Shown: in pieces, positions 20,936 through 29,411 of the stretch
Layout: the number at the start of each line of letters is the position of its first letter
Numbering within the stretch: the first letter of the stretch is position 1
Made by a program: the position numbers and the translations under genes
The notes under the pieces: generated by a model
Told to the model about the DNA's origin: nothing
What the model saw: only the letters and a program-made list of their open reading frames with translations
Database searches by the model: none
NCBI RefSeq assembly: GCF_021043375.1
Contig: NZ_JAJNDV010000012.1
Span: forward strand, 20,430-84,429
Direction: 5' to 3'
Length of the DNA stretch: 64,000 nucleotides
Source of the DNA: Sphingomonas sp. IC-56
Lineage (GTDB): Bacteria > Pseudomonadota > Alphaproteobacteria > Sphingomonadales > Sphingomonadaceae

Positions 20936-21699
20936 TGCGGGTCCTCGTCACCGGCGGCGCGAAGCGGATCGGCGCGGCGATTGCCCGCCGCCTGGCGCTG
21001 CGCGGCCACCAGGTGGCGATCCACCATCATCACGCGCCAGAAGACGCCACAGCGCTGCGCGAGGCGATCACGGCGGCAGGCGGCACCGCCTGCATCGTCT
21101 CGGGTGAACTGGCCGATGCCGCCACGGCACCCGCGCTGATCGAGGCTGCCCGTGAAGGCCTGGGCGGCACGATCGACGGCTTGGTCAACAACGCTTCGCA
21201 ATTTGCTTTCGACGCCGTGCCGCTGACCGACTTTGCGCTGCTCGACCAGCACATGCGCATCAACTGCGGCGCTCCGGTCGCGCTCGCCTCTGCGCTTGCC
21301 GCGCAGAGCGACCTGGATCATGGCGCGGTCGTGAATCTGCTCGACCAGAAGCTCGCCAACCTCAATCCGGACTTCCTCACCTACACGCTAAGCAAGGCCG
21401 CGCTTGCCACCGCTACCGAGTTGCTCGCCCGCACGCTTGCCCCGCGCATCCGCGTCAACGCCGTGTCGCCCGGCCTGACGCTGCCAAGCCTAGACCAGAC
21501 GGCCGAGGAATTCTCCGAGCACGCCCGGCAGAACCTGCTGCTACAGCCGGTGGCGCTCGACGATGTGGCGGCTGCGGTGGAGCACCTTCTCACCAGCCGC
21601 TCCATCACCGGACAGAATGTGTTCGTGGATTGCGGGCAGCGCTTCCTGCCGCGCGATGGCGATGTGATGTTCTCCTCGCGTGAGCGTGAGCGTGGCTGA
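20935..21699 (+). CDS. SDR oxidoreductase in the folate cluster, FolM-like (putative dihydromonapterin/dihydropteridine reductase)
   Basis: This 254-residue short-chain dehydrogenase has the cofactor motif VTGGAKRIGAAIA, NNAS, and a catalytic YTLSK. It overlaps folE by 1 bp and folB by 20 bp, so all three must be coordinately translated. FolM of E. coli reduces dihydromonapterin and dihydrofolate. The location between folE and folB makes a pteridine substrate likely, although the SDR fold alone does not prove it. Confidence 0.8.
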   Translation: MRVLVTGGAKRIGAAIARRLALRGHQVAIHHHHAPEDATALREAITAAGGTACIVSGELADAATAPALIEAAREGLGGTIDGLVNNASQFAFDAVPLTDFALLDQHMRINCGAPVALASALAAQSDLDHGAVVNLLDQKLANLNPDFLTYTLSKAALATATELLARTLAPRIRVNAVSPGLTLPSLDQTAEEFSEHARQNLLLQPVALDDVAAAVEHLLTSRSITGQNVFVDCGQRFLPRDGDVMFSSRERERG

Positions 21700-22042
21700 G
21701 TACCGTATCCTCCTCGACGGCCTTGAAGTGGCGATGGGCCTTGGCATCCACGAGGCCGAGCGCGCCGCGCCCCAGCGCGTCCAGATCAGCGTCGCGATGG
21801 ACTGCCGCTATTCCGCAGCGCCGGAGGACCGTATCGACGCGGTGGTCGATTACGACTTTCTCCGCACCGGCATTCTAACGCTCGCCGCGTCCCGCCATTT
21901 TGAGTTGCAGGAAGTATTCTGCGACGCCGTTGCCGCGCTCGCCTTGCGTGATCCACGCGTCCACCGAGTCGAAGTACGCTCGATGAAGCTCGACATCTAT
22001 CCCGACGCCCGCATCGGATGTGAAATCGTTCGCAGTCGCTAA
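21680..22042 (+). CDS. folB: Dihydroneopterin aldolase
   Basis: This 120-residue enzyme cleaves 7,8-dihydroneopterin to 6-hydroxymethyl-dihydropterin. It keeps the family pattern LGIHEAERAAPQRVQISVAM and VVDYDFLRTGI. The start is ambiguous among three in-frame GTG codons (21680, 21686, 21692) because GTGAGC repeats; the first is given. It overlaps the upstream SDR gene and ends the folE operon. Confidence 0.88.
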   Translation: MSVSVAEYRILLDGLEVAMGLGIHEAERAAPQRVQISVAMDCRYSAAPEDRIDAVVDYDFLRTGILTLAASRHFELQEVFCDAVAALALRDPRVHRVEVRSMKLDIYPDARIGCEIVRSR

Positions 22043-22119
22043 ATCGCTGCGCTGCTGCAACTTTCCAACGCACTCTGCCGTTCGGGATTTCGTCTACGGG
22101 CGACTTCCAGGAGAGCATC

Positions 22120-23109
22120 ATGGCGGAACAGGGAACGACGCGGCGCGGCGTGCTGGGCGGCGCGGCAGCAGGGTTGGCGGCAGCAGGGGCAGCCCCGGCA
22201 CTTGCCCAAGCGGCAGGCGGCGGCGCGGCGCCGCTACGCGATCCGCAGACCAAGTTCACCAAGGGTCCTTTCCCTGAACAGCGCCAGGAATGGCCGGCGC
22301 TGCAGAGCAAAATGACTCCGCGTCCGGATTGCGGCGAGACCAGCTATCGCGGATCGGGCCGGCTGATGGGGCGCAAGGCGCTGATCACCGGCGGCGACAG
22401 CGGCATCGGCCGCGCCGCCGCGATTGCCTATGCGCGCGAGGGCGCGGACGTCGCGATCAACTATTACCCGACCGAAGAGCCCGATGCGCGGGAAGTCGTC
22501 GACCTGATCCAGCGCGCCGGGCGCAAGGCGGTCGCCATCCCGATGGATATCCGCACGCGATCGAACTGCGAGAAGATCGTGGCACGGGCAGTCGATGGCC
22601 TGGGCGGGCTCGACATCCTGGTCAACAATGCCGCCTATCAGCAGAGCAAGGCGGACATTTCCGAGATCAGCGACGAGCAGATGGTCCGCACCTTCGAGAC
22701 TAACATCTTCGCCACGTTCCGCCTGAGCAAGGCGGCAATCCCGCATCTGCGGCCGGGCTCCGTCATCATCAACACGGGCTCGGTGAACAGCTATGATCCT
22801 GGCGAGGAACTGCTGGACTATGCCTCGACCAAGGGCGCCATCCTGATCTTCACCAAGGGGCTGGCTAAGCAGCTGGCCAAGAAGGGCATCCGCGTCAACA
22901 TGGTCGCGCCTGGGCCGTTCTGGACTCCGCTCCAGGTCGCTGGCGGTCAGCTGCCCGGGCAACTTGGCGAGTTCGGCAAGGACACGCCGCTAGGCCGAGC
23001 CGGCCAGCCGGTCGAGCTGGCGGGTCACTATGTGCTGCTCGCCTCGGACGAATCCAGCTTCACCACCGGCGGCTCGATGGGCGCCAATGGCGGCAAGGGA
23101 AATCCGTAA
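22120..23109 (+). CDS. SDR-family oxidoreductase with Tat signal peptide
   Basis: This 329-residue protein starts MAEQGTTRRGVLGGAAAGLA, with a twin-arginine motif, a hydrophobic stretch and an ALAQA cleavage-like site. After a linker (about residues 35-80) comes a complete SDR domain: ALITGGDSGIGRAAAIAYAR, NNAAYQ, and catalytic Tyr/Lys in DYASTKGAILIF. The closest relatives I recognise are YghA / glucose-ribitol dehydrogenase-like SDRs. Export of an NAD(P)-dependent SDR is unusual, because Tat substrates normally carry a tightly bound cofactor. A strong terminator follows. Confidence 0.85.
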   Translation: MAEQGTTRRGVLGGAAAGLAAAGAAPALAQAAGGGAAPLRDPQTKFTKGPFPEQRQEWPALQSKMTPRPDCGETSYRGSGRLMGRKALITGGDSGIGRAAAIAYAREGADVAINYYPTEEPDAREVVDLIQRAGRKAVAIPMDIRTRSNCEKIVARAVDGLGGLDILVNNAAYQQSKADISEISDEQMVRTFETNIFATFRLSKAAIPHLRPGSVIINTGSVNSYDPGEELLDYASTKGAILIFTKGLAKQLAKKGIRVNMVAPGPFWTPLQVAGGQLPGQLGEFGKDTPLGRAGQPVELAGHYVLLASDESSFTTGGSMGANGGKGNP

Positions 23110-23113
23110 ACCC

Positions 23114-23145
23114 CAGACCTCCCCCGCATCAGCGGGGGAGGTCTG
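23114..23145. terminator. Bidirectional terminator hairpin between the Tat-SDR gene and leuA
   Basis: CAGACCTCCCCCGC (23114-23127) pairs perfectly with GCGGGGGAGGTCTG (23132-23145) around a 4-nt loop, ATCA. It sits between two convergent genes, 5 bp after one stop and 3 bp before the other, so it can serve both strands. There is no strong T-run. Confidence 0.75.
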
Positions 23146-23148
23146 ACT

Positions 23149-24807
23149 TCAGGTCCGGTTTGCGGCGCTCAGCACCGCCCGCACGGAGGCGGTAGCAACG
23201 TCGGCATCGATCCCGGCGCCGAATACCGTGGTGCCGTCCGCTGTACGGCACTCGAGATAGGCGGCCGCTTGCGCGTCCGCGCCGTGCCCGATGGCATGCT
23301 CGTTATAGTCGACGACATCCAGCACGACCCCGCACGTCTCGCGCAGCGCGGCGATGACCGACGAGATCAAACCGTTGCCGCGCCCGCTCACCGATTGCTG
23401 CACGCCGTCGACCGACAGCGTGCCGGCAAAGGTCCGCACGCCCGCCGCACCGCTCTCCGCGTAATCCACGAGGGCAAAGCGGTCGCTCGCCCCCGGCAGA
23501 TACACCATCTCGAACAGCCCCGAGATATCGGCTGCGTTGAGCTCGCGGCTGGTTTCGTCGGCCAGCGCCTGGACGTGGCGCGAGAAATCGGCCTGCATCC
23601 GCTTGGGCAGCTTAAGCCCACGATCCTGTTCGAGCACCCAGGCGACACCGCCCTTGCCGCTTTGCGAGTTCACGCGGATCACCGCCTCGTAGTCTCGGCC
23701 CAGATCGCGCGGATCGATCGGCAGATAGGGTACGTTCCACAGCTGGTCGTTGCGTTCGGCCTGCGCCGCAAAGCCCTTCTTGATCGCGTCCTGGTGGCTT
23801 CCCGAGAAGGCTGTGAACACCAAGTCGCCGGCATAGGGCGTGCGGGGATGGACGGGAATGTTGGTGCAATAATTCACTGTGTTCACGATCTCGTCGATGT
23901 CCGAGAGATCGAGACCGGGATGCACCCCTTGCGTGTACAGGTTGAGCGCGACGGTCACGAGGTCGCAGTTGCCGGTGCGCTCGCCATTACCGAGCAGGCA
24001 GCCCTCGACGCGGTCGGCGCCTGCCATCAGCCCCAGCTCGGCAGCCGCCACGCCAGTGCCGCGATCGTTGTGCGTATGGAGACTGATCACCAGGCTGTCG
24101 CGGTTCGGTACGTTGCGGCAGAACCACTCGATCTGGTCGGCATAGATGTTGGGCGTGGCCGCCTCGACGGTGGCGGGAAGGTTGAGGATCAGCGGGCGCT
24201 CGGGCGTGGGGCGCAGGATGTCCATCACCGCCGCACAGACTTCGACGGAGAAATCGAGTTCGGCGGTGGAGAAGGTCTCCGGGCTGTATTCGAAGTGCCA
24301 CTGCGTGTCGGGCTGCTTGGCGGCTTCGTCGCGCAGCACCTTGGCGCCTGCAACAGCGATCTCGCGCACTTCGTCGCGAGTCATGCGGAACACCACTTCC
24401 CGCCATGCGGGCGAGACAGCGTTGTAGAGGTGGACGATTGCCTGCTTCGCCCCCTTCACGCTCTGGAAGGTCGTCTCGATCAGGTCGCGTCGGGACTGGG
24501 TGAGCACCTGGATGCAGATGTCGTCGGGAATTTTGTCGTGCTGGACCAGGCCGGAAATGAAGTCGAACTCGGTGGCGCCGGCGCTCGGGAAGCCGACTTC
24601 GATCTCCTTCAAGCCCACCTTGCACAGCAGTTCGAAGAAGCGGGTCTTCTTCTCGCTGTCCATCGGATCGATCAGCGCCTGGTTGCCGTCGCGCATGTCG
24701 GTGGAGAGCCAGCGCGGCGCCTTGGTGATGGTGCGGCTGGGCCATTGCCGGTCGGGCAGATCGATCTGCGGGAAGGGGCGGTATTTGACGCTGGGATCAC
24801 GCAACAT
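23149..24807 (-). CDS. leuA: 2-isopropylmalate synthase
   Basis: LeuA condenses acetyl-CoA with 2-oxoisovalerate to start leucine synthesis. The ATG at 24807 ([19 protein letters not shown]) gives 552 residues, matching the long LeuA form. The HMGL-like catalytic barrel opens with [17 protein letters not shown] and contains [12 protein letters not shown]. The C-terminal domain ([15 protein letters not shown]) is the leucine-binding regulatory region. It is monocistronic and convergent with the SDR gene. Confidence 0.94.
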   Translation of the reverse strand: MLRDPSVKYRPFPQIDLPDRQWPSRTITKAPRWLSTDMRDGNQALIDPMDSEKKTRFFELLCKVGLKEIEVGFPSAGATEFDFISGLVQHDKIPDDICIQVLTQSRRDLIETTFQSVKGAKQAIVHLYNAVSPAWREVVFRMTRDEVREIAVAGAKVLRDEAAKQPDTQWHFEYSPETFSTAELDFSVEVCAAVMDILRPTPERPLILNLPATVEAATPNIYADQIEWFCRNVPNRDSLVISLHTHNDRGTGVAAAELGLMAGADRVEGCLLGNGERTGNCDLVTVALNLYTQGVHPGLDLSDIDEIVNTVNYCTNIPVHPRTPYAGDLVFTAFSGSHQDAIKKGFAAQAERNDQLWNVPYLPIDPRDLGRDYEAVIRVNSQSGKGGVAWVLEQDRGLKLPKRMQADFSRHVQALADETSRELNAADISGLFEMVYLPGASDRFALVDYAESGAAGVRTFAGTLSVDGVQQSVSGRGNGLISSVIAALRETCGVVLDVVDYNEHAIGHGADAQAAAYLECRTADGTTVFGAGIDADVATASVRAVLSAANRT

Positions 24808-25033
24808 GGGGACAATGCCTCTGAAAGGATCGCGGCCGCGCACTAGCGCAGGCGCAGGGGTGCTGGGAAGCGTTGAGGTACCCTTAGAGGCGTGCGCGCG
24901 CGGCGGTTCGGCCCCTAAGGGCGGATAAGTCGAAGGGTAAGCGCGGCGATCATGTCGACTATCTGGTCGACGCGGAAAGCTTTGTCCACTCTCGCAAGCA
25001 TTTGCTTACACTTTCCCACTAACCTGCGGGAAC

Positions 25034-25049
25034 CGCAAGGAAACTTGCG
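25034..25049. promoter_or_regulatory. Palindrome upstream of the BLUF gene
   Basis: CGCAAG (25034-25039) and CTTGCG (25044-25049) form a perfect 6-bp inverted repeat with a 4-nt spacer, 18 bp before the BLUF start. A GGAAC box (25029-25033) abuts it but lacks a matching downstream CGTT. It could be an operator or a leader hairpin. Confidence 0.35.
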
Positions 25050-25067
25050 AAAGAGGGAAGAACCACG

Positions 25068-25466
25068 ATGCTTCAGCTGGTATATGTGAGTAGTGTCCGG
25101 CCAGGGGCACAAGACGTTGATCCAGCTATGATTCTGGAGAAATCCCGCGTGAACAACACGCGCGATTCCATCACCGGATTGCTGTATTCGGACGGGACGC
25201 GCTTTTTGCAGGCGCTGGAGGGCCCGGCCGAAAAGGTGCAGGCCGCCTATACCCGCATCAAGGCCGATCCGCGCCACCGCGCGGTGGTGATGCTGTCGGA
25301 ACGCGCGATCGAGGAACGCGAATTCGGCGATTGGGCGATGGCGCACAAGACGCCGGGCAGCGACGAACAGGCCTTCATCGACCGCGTAAGCGCGCTGGCG
25401 GCCAGTGCGTCGCCCAATGTGCGCGCGACGTTTGAGAGCTTCGCGCAGGTTCGCAGGGGCGCCTAA
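25068..25466 (+). CDS. BLUF-domain blue-light photoreceptor (single domain)
   Basis: This 132-residue protein consists of one flavin-binding BLUF domain. All key residues are in register with the AppA numbering: Tyr6 (LVYVSS), Asn30, Gln48 (RFLQALEG), Trp89 and Met91 (FGDWAMA). Blue light should therefore cause the usual flavin hydrogen-bond switch. No output domain is fused, so signalling must occur through a partner protein. The monocistronic gene is divergent from leuA across 260 bp and convergent with the oxidoreductase pair. Confidence 0.93.
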   Translation: MLQLVYVSSVRPGAQDVDPAMILEKSRVNNTRDSITGLLYSDGTRFLQALEGPAEKVQAAYTRIKADPRHRAVVMLSERAIEEREFGDWAMAHKTPGSDEQAFIDRVSALAASASPNVRATFESFAQVRRGA

Positions 25467-25483
25467 GCGCCCCTGCCCCAACC

Positions 25484-26467
25484 CTATCGCCCGTAGATCC
25501 GGTCGATCACTTCGGCCACGCGCACCAGCCCCTCGGCCTGCGCATCGAAACGCTCACCCGCAGCCAGGCGCCGCGCCCAATCGGCAGCAGCGCGCCCGCC
25601 CCAGGGCTCTGGCGGACGGGTGAGCACCTCGCCCCCGGTCCCGTTGAAGTGCCGGCTTTCGAAATCGTAGAACGATCCGCCGACATTGCGCTGCGACGCT
25701 CCGCCGCCGGTGCCGTAGAAGTCGGCGGCGATCACCGCCTCCTGGCCGGCATGCAGCTTCCACGAACAGGCCAGCCGCACCGAAGTGCCGCCGGCCAGCT
25801 CCAGCTGCGCTACGGCATAATCCTCGACCTTGTCGCTCCCGGTCAGCGGCTCGCCGCCGGCGAACAGCTGCGAGCGGACATCCACGACTTCGGGGAAGTC
25901 CAGCACCCACAGCGCCAGGTCGACTAGGTGCACGCCCAGGTCCATGACGCAGCCGCCACCGGCGAACTTGGGATCATAGAACCACGGCTTGTCCGGGCCA
26001 TAGGCGTTGTGGAACACCAGATCGGCGGCGAATACGCGACCCAGCGTGCCGTTGCGCGCCAGCTCGGCGACGCGCTGCGTGCCCTCCTGAAACCGATAGG
26101 AGAAGTCCACCGAGAGCAGCCGGTCGGCGGCGCGCGCCGCCTCCACCACGCCGCGCGCTTCTTCGGCAGTGCGGCCCAGCGGTTTCTGGCAGAACACCGC
26201 AACGCCTGCGTTCAGCGCCGCGATCGATTGTTCGGCATGCAGTGCGCTGGGCGTCGCGATCACCAGCCCGTCCAGCCCGAGGGCGAGCAGGCCATCGAGG
26301 CCTTCCACGACGGGTGCGTCCGGCGCCAGCTTCTGCGCCTCGGCCACCATCTCGGGCGAAGGATCGGCGATGCCGGCGACTTCGACTGCGCCGGTTTCTA
26401 CGATCGCTTCCATGCGGTGCCGACCAATCCAACCGGTGCCGAGGAAGCCTACGCGCGGCTTGGTCAT
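25484..26467 (-). CDS. Gfo/Idh/MocA-family oxidoreductase
   Basis: This 327-residue NAD(P)-dependent dehydrogenase has the N-terminal Rossmann motif GFLGTGWIGRHRMEAI and the family EKP-like motif CQKPLGRTAEEARGV. The C-terminal domain includes GGGCVMDLGVHLVDLALWVL, where the conserved Asp/His act in catalysis. Members oxidise or reduce sugars, inositols and related polyols. Its 5' end overlaps the 3' end of the upstream Zn-alcohol dehydrogenase gene by 4 bp. Together they look like a sugar or cyclitol redox pair linked to the adjacent glycan cluster. Confidence 0.85.
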   Translation of the reverse strand: MTKPRVGFLGTGWIGRHRMEAIVETGAVEVAGIADPSPEMVAEAQKLAPDAPVVEGLDGLLALGLDGLVIATPSALHAEQSIAALNAGVAVFCQKPLGRTAEEARGVVEAARAADRLLSVDFSYRFQEGTQRVAELARNGTLGRVFAADLVFHNAYGPDKPWFYDPKFAGGGCVMDLGVHLVDLALWVLDFPEVVDVRSQLFAGGEPLTGSDKVEDYAVAQLELAGGTSVRLACSWKLHAGQEAVIAADFYGTGGGASQRNVGGSFYDFESRHFNGTGGEVLTRPPEPWGGRAAADWARRLAAGERFDAQAEGLVRVAEVIDRIYGR

Positions 26468-27432
26468 GCCGGTTCCGCCTCGAAGGTCACCAGCGCCTTG
26501 ACGAAGCCATCGGGTTTGTCGCGCGTGTCGTTGAGCGCGTCGCCCAAGCGATCGAGCCCATAACGGTGCGTGTAGAGCGGGCGCGGATCGAGCCGGCCGC
26601 TCGAGACAGCCTCTACCGCCTCGCGCAGCCCCTGCATCTGCACCTCGGGATCACGCTCATGCGCGCTGGCGATGTCGATGCCCTTCCAGTTCCACATCTG
26701 CATGTTGACCTGACGCGGACCATCCTGGTGATAGCCCGCGATCACCAGCCGGCCGCCCTCGCACATCAGCTCGCCGGCCAGGTCGAGCGGCCATTGCTTG
26801 CCGACGGCCTCGATCACCCGCTCGCATCCCTTGCCGCCGGTCAGGCCGCGCACATCCTCAAGGATGCGCCAATGGTCGTCCATGACGATCGTCTCGTCGG
26901 CGCCATAGCTGCGCGCCAATGCCAGCGAACTCTCGCGACGCGAGATAGCGATCACGCGCGCGCCGGCGTCCTTGGCGAGGCGGGTCAGCACCGCGCCCAG
27001 GAAGCCGATGCCGATGATCGCCACGGTCTGGCCGGCGCGGATGTCGCTTCGGCGGAAGATGTTGAACGCGCAGCCGAGCGGCTCGCCCGGGAATGGTTCG
27101 CCCTTGAGGCTGTCGGGCAGCTTCACCACGGCGTCCGCCTTGGCGAGATCATATTGCGCGAAGCTCTTGAACGAGAGTGCGGCGACGCGGTCACCGACCG
27201 CCAGGTCTGCGACCCCCTCGCCCACTGCATCGATGACGCCCCACCCTTCATGTCCCATCCCTCCGGGGTCGGTCGGGAACTGCATCCATTCAGGGCCTTC
27301 CCAGGGCGTGATGTTCGAGGCACAAACCCCGCAGCCTTCCAGCCGGATGCGTACTTCGCCTTCCCCCGGCTCTGGCCGCTCCACCTGGTGTAGCGCAAAC
27401 GCACGGGGGCCGGTAACCACGGCCGCAAGCAT
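26464..27432 (-). CDS. Zinc-binding alcohol dehydrogenase (MDR family)
   Basis: This 322-residue medium-chain dehydrogenase has a catalytic-zinc region (GCGVCASNITPWEGPEW, GHEGWG) and the cofactor fold (VAIIGIGFLGAVLTRLAKDA). The four-cysteine structural zinc loop of classical enzymes is missing, as in several sugar and cyclitol dehydrogenases. The ATG at 27432 is chosen over an upstream start because a likely EcfG promoter ends about 30 bp before it. It overlaps the Gfo/Idh gene by 4 bp. The substrate is unknown. Confidence 0.82.
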   Translation of the reverse strand: MLAAVVTGPRAFALHQVERPEPGEGEVRIRLEGCGVCASNITPWEGPEWMQFPTDPGGMGHEGWGVIDAVGEGVADLAVGDRVAALSFKSFAQYDLAKADAVVKLPDSLKGEPFPGEPLGCAFNIFRRSDIRAGQTVAIIGIGFLGAVLTRLAKDAGARVIAISRRESSLALARSYGADETIVMDDHWRILEDVRGLTGGKGCERVIEAVGKQWPLDLAGELMCEGGRLVIAGYHQDGPRQVNMQMWNWKGIDIASAHERDPEVQMQGLREAVEAVSSGRLDPRPLYTHRYGLDRLGDALNDTRDKPDGFVKALVTFEAEPA

Positions 27433-27465
27433 CTTGTTCAAAGAAGAACCCCTTTCGGTGAGCCG

Positions 27466-27490
27466 AACGGCGCATGCGGCCAAGCGTTCC
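27466..27490 (-). promoter_or_regulatory. Putative EcfG (general stress sigma) promoter for the Zn-ADH/oxidoreductase pair
   Basis: On the minus strand GGAAC (27490-27486) is followed after exactly 16 nt by CGTT (27469-27466). This matches the published alphaproteobacterial EcfG consensus GGAAC-N16/17-CGTT. The start codon at 27432 lies about 30 bp downstream, a good distance for a short leader. Confidence 0.55.
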
Positions 27491-27548
27491 ATGCGCGCAA
27501 CATTTTCCATGCGCCGCGCGCTTAAGCCGCCTCAGCAGGAGAATTCCG

Positions 27549-27755
27549 ATGTCCGATGACCTGAAAAAAGGCGATTCCGTCAGCTGGAAATCGCATGGCG
27601 GCACCGCCCATGGCAAAGTCGTGACTAGACAGACGAGCGATACCAAGATCAAAGGGCATCAGGTCCGTGCCTCCAAGGACGACCCGCAGTTCATCGTGGA
27701 GAGCGACAACGGCGGAAAAGCGGCGCACAAGCCGGGGGCATTGACCAAGGAATAG
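27549..27755 (+). CDS. DUF2945 / HVA1-type small TUDOR-like protein
   Basis: This 68-residue protein starts MSDDLKKGDSVSWKSHGGTA and continues GKVVTRQTSDTKIKGHQVRA. It is a recognisable member of the small family annotated as hypervirulence-associated TUDOR domain. The ribosome-binding site AGGAG lies 7 bp before the ATG. Function is unknown, and it lies 33 bp upstream of a SWIB-domain gene, so the two are probably cotranscribed. Confidence 0.82.
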   Translation: MSDDLKKGDSVSWKSHGGTAHGKVVTRQTSDTKIKGHQVRASKDDPQFIVESDNGGKAAHKPGALTKE

Positions 27756-27788
27756 CCCGGGGGACGGGCGAAACAGGAGAAGAAACAC

Positions 27789-28058
27789 ATGGCCGAGACT
27801 AAAGCAGCTGGCGGCGCCAAGGGTGGTATCGCAAAGCCCGTAACCCCTTCGGCGGAACTGGCCGCAATCGTCGGCAAGGACGATCTGCCGCGCAGCGAGA
27901 TCGTCAGCAAGATGTGGGAATACATCAAGAAGAACAACCTCCAGAACCCTGAAAACAAGCGGGAAATCCTGGCGGACGACAAGCTTGAGAAGATCTTCGA
28001 CGCCAAGAAGGTAACGATGTTCGAGATGAACAAGCACATCTCCAAGCACGTCAAGTAA
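27789..28058 (+). CDS. SWIB/MDM2-domain protein
   Basis: This 89-residue protein is almost entirely a SWIB domain (PSAELAAIVGKDDLPRSEIV, KMWEYIKKNNLQNPENKREI, then DDKLEKIFD). In eukaryotes this fold occurs in chromatin remodelling factors; bacterial versions are small and poorly understood. A good RBS (AGGAGAAG) precedes the ATG. It pairs with the DUF2945 gene and ends in a classic terminator. Confidence 0.9.
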   Translation: MAETKAAGGAKGGIAKPVTPSAELAAIVGKDDLPRSEIVSKMWEYIKKNNLQNPENKREILADDKLEKIFDAKKVTMFEMNKHISKHVK

Positions 28059-28099
28059 GCGGGCGTGCCGGGGGGATCCCCGGTGCCGCTGAGGGTATG

Positions 28100-28137
28100 C
28101 AGGGCGGCTTTCCTTCGGGGAAGCCGCCCTGTTTTCG
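28100..28137 (+). terminator. Rho-independent terminator after the SWIB gene
   Basis: CAGGGCGGCTT (28100-28110) pairs with AAGCCGCCCTG (28121-28131), extended by TCC/GGG pairing around a TTCG tetraloop, and is followed by TTTTCG. This is a textbook intrinsic terminator 40 bp after the stop. Confidence 0.9.
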
Positions 28138-28272
28138 TTTGGGGAGATGGTTCAAGCGCGGGCAACTGGCCCGGTGCGCCGCGCGAGTTGTTTCCGAGAG
28201 CCCGAGGAGGGCGACTCCATAGACTCAGCGCCGATGCGCAGGACAGCGGAGGGCGCTTGCGCACCCCTCCCT

Positions 28273-28371
28273 CTTCCCCGGCGGAGGCCGGGGCCCAGTT
28301 TCGGCGTATCATCGACAGCGCAGCGATAGTGCCGCGAGCGCATTGCAGCTGGGCCCCGGCCTTCGCCGGGG
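28273..28371. repeat. Palindromic intergenic element, type A
   Basis: The left arm TTCCCCGGCGGAGGCCGGGG (28273-28292), continuing CCCAGTTT, faces a near-complementary right arm CTGGGCCCCGGCCTTCGCCG (28348-28367), with about 50 nt between. Each arm is itself a GC hairpin. The same element occurs at 41064-41165 and 44160-44256. Confidence 0.85.
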
Positions 28372-28397
28372 GACAGGTTGCGGTGGCGAGCGCCGCG

Positions 28398-29411
28398 TCA
28401 GGCGGCGCTGCGTTCTCCGGCCAGGCGTTCGTCGCGGTTGAAGTTCAGCGTCGAGAGTTCCGCAGCCTGTACCTCCACGCCCTCCGGCAGCGCGGGGGCG
28501 GCGACCGCCGGGCGTTCCACCCGTCCCGGCGCATAGCGGTCGATCATCCAGGCGCAGAAGTCCGCAAAACCCTGCGGGTCACGCGCGGGGCTGGTGTGGT
28601 GCGGCGCGACGCCCAAATGCGCAGGGGTGAAGCAGAAGGTGACGGTGACGTCGAAATCCTCCAGCGCGCCCATCATCCGGTCGAACCACTCGATCGCGCC
28701 GGGGCGGAAGCTGTCGGCCCAGCTAAGCCCGGTGCGCAGCCGCTTGGTGCCCAGGCGCTTCATCCAGGCGACGGCGTCGTCCAGGCGCGGGTCCTCGAAA
28801 TGGAACCACTGCATCAGGCCTAGATCGGCGGCATGCTTGGCATAGACGTCGAGCGCGGGCTTGGGCGTGCCGTCTTCGCGGATCAGGCCCAGGTAGAAGT
28901 GGCGGTAATAGGACGAGCCCTCGGCTTCCCGGTGGCGGGTCTCGGCGCCCCAGCTCATCGGCAGATCGTAGAGCGAGTACCAGAAGGCGCGCGGCGTGAC
29001 GCCCTTCAAAAGCTCGGCAGTGCGTTCGATCCCGAAGGCCTGCACTTCCTCGGCCCCGAACGAGCTGACGCCGACTTCGGTGACCCAAACGGGCTTGTCG
29101 GTGACGGCCTTGATCTCGGCGATCTTCTCGGGCCAGGCGCTGAGCGGCCACAGGTTCCAGTCGAGCGGGAAGCCATGCACGGCGACCGCATCGACGGCGT
29201 CCAATGCGCCATGCGCCTCGATCTTGCGCAACCAGTGCGGATCGATCGGCGACATGCCGCCCAGCACGCGCGTCACGGCCGGGTTCATCGCGTGGATTGC
29301 GTTGCCGGCGAGCGTCACATGCTCGGCGAACATGCGCCAGTCCGGGTCGATCTGGGGGTCCCAATGCGATTTGTTGTTGGGCTCGTTCCAGATCATCGCG
29401 GCTTCGATCAT
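28398..29411 (-). CDS. Clan GH-A-like glycosidase, apparently circularly permuted
   Basis: This 337-residue protein looks like a GH39/beta-xylosidase-type retaining glycosidase. Both catalytic signatures are present: acid/base Glu10 in IWNEPN and nucleophile Glu112 in VWVTEVG. In canonical barrels, strands 1-3 precede the NEP motif by 120 or more residues; here NEP is at residue 9. The expected strand 1-3 sequence instead lies at the C-terminus (residues about 200-293: MQWFHFEDPRLDDAVAWMKR, KRLRTGLSWADSFRPG, FTPAHLG, CAWMIDRYAP). The start cannot be extended, because an in-frame TAA immediately precedes the ATG. It has no signal peptide and follows the methyltransferase gene directly (TAA-ATG). 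The substrate is unknown, presumably the cluster's glycan. Confidence 0.75.
   Translation of the reverse strand: MIEAAMIWNEPNNKSHWDPQIDPDWRMFAEHVTLAGNAIHAMNPAVTRVLGGMSPIDPHWLRKIEAHGALDAVDAVAVHGFPLDWNLWPLSAWPEKIAEIKAVTDKPVWVTEVGVSSFGAEEVQAFGIERTAELLKGVTPRAFWYSLYDLPMSWGAETRHREAEGSSYYRHFYLGLIREDGTPKPALDVYAKHAADLGLMQWFHFEDPRLDDAVAWMKRLGTKRLRTGLSWADSFRPGAIEWFDRMMGALEDFDVTVTFCFTPAHLGVAPHHTSPARDPQGFADFCAWMIDRYAPGRVERPAVAAPALPEGVEVQAAELSTLNFNRDERLAGERSAA

Noticed and set aside
25029..25033. GGAAC box before the BLUF gene as an EcfG promoter
   Set aside because: No CGTT occurs 16-17 nt downstream.
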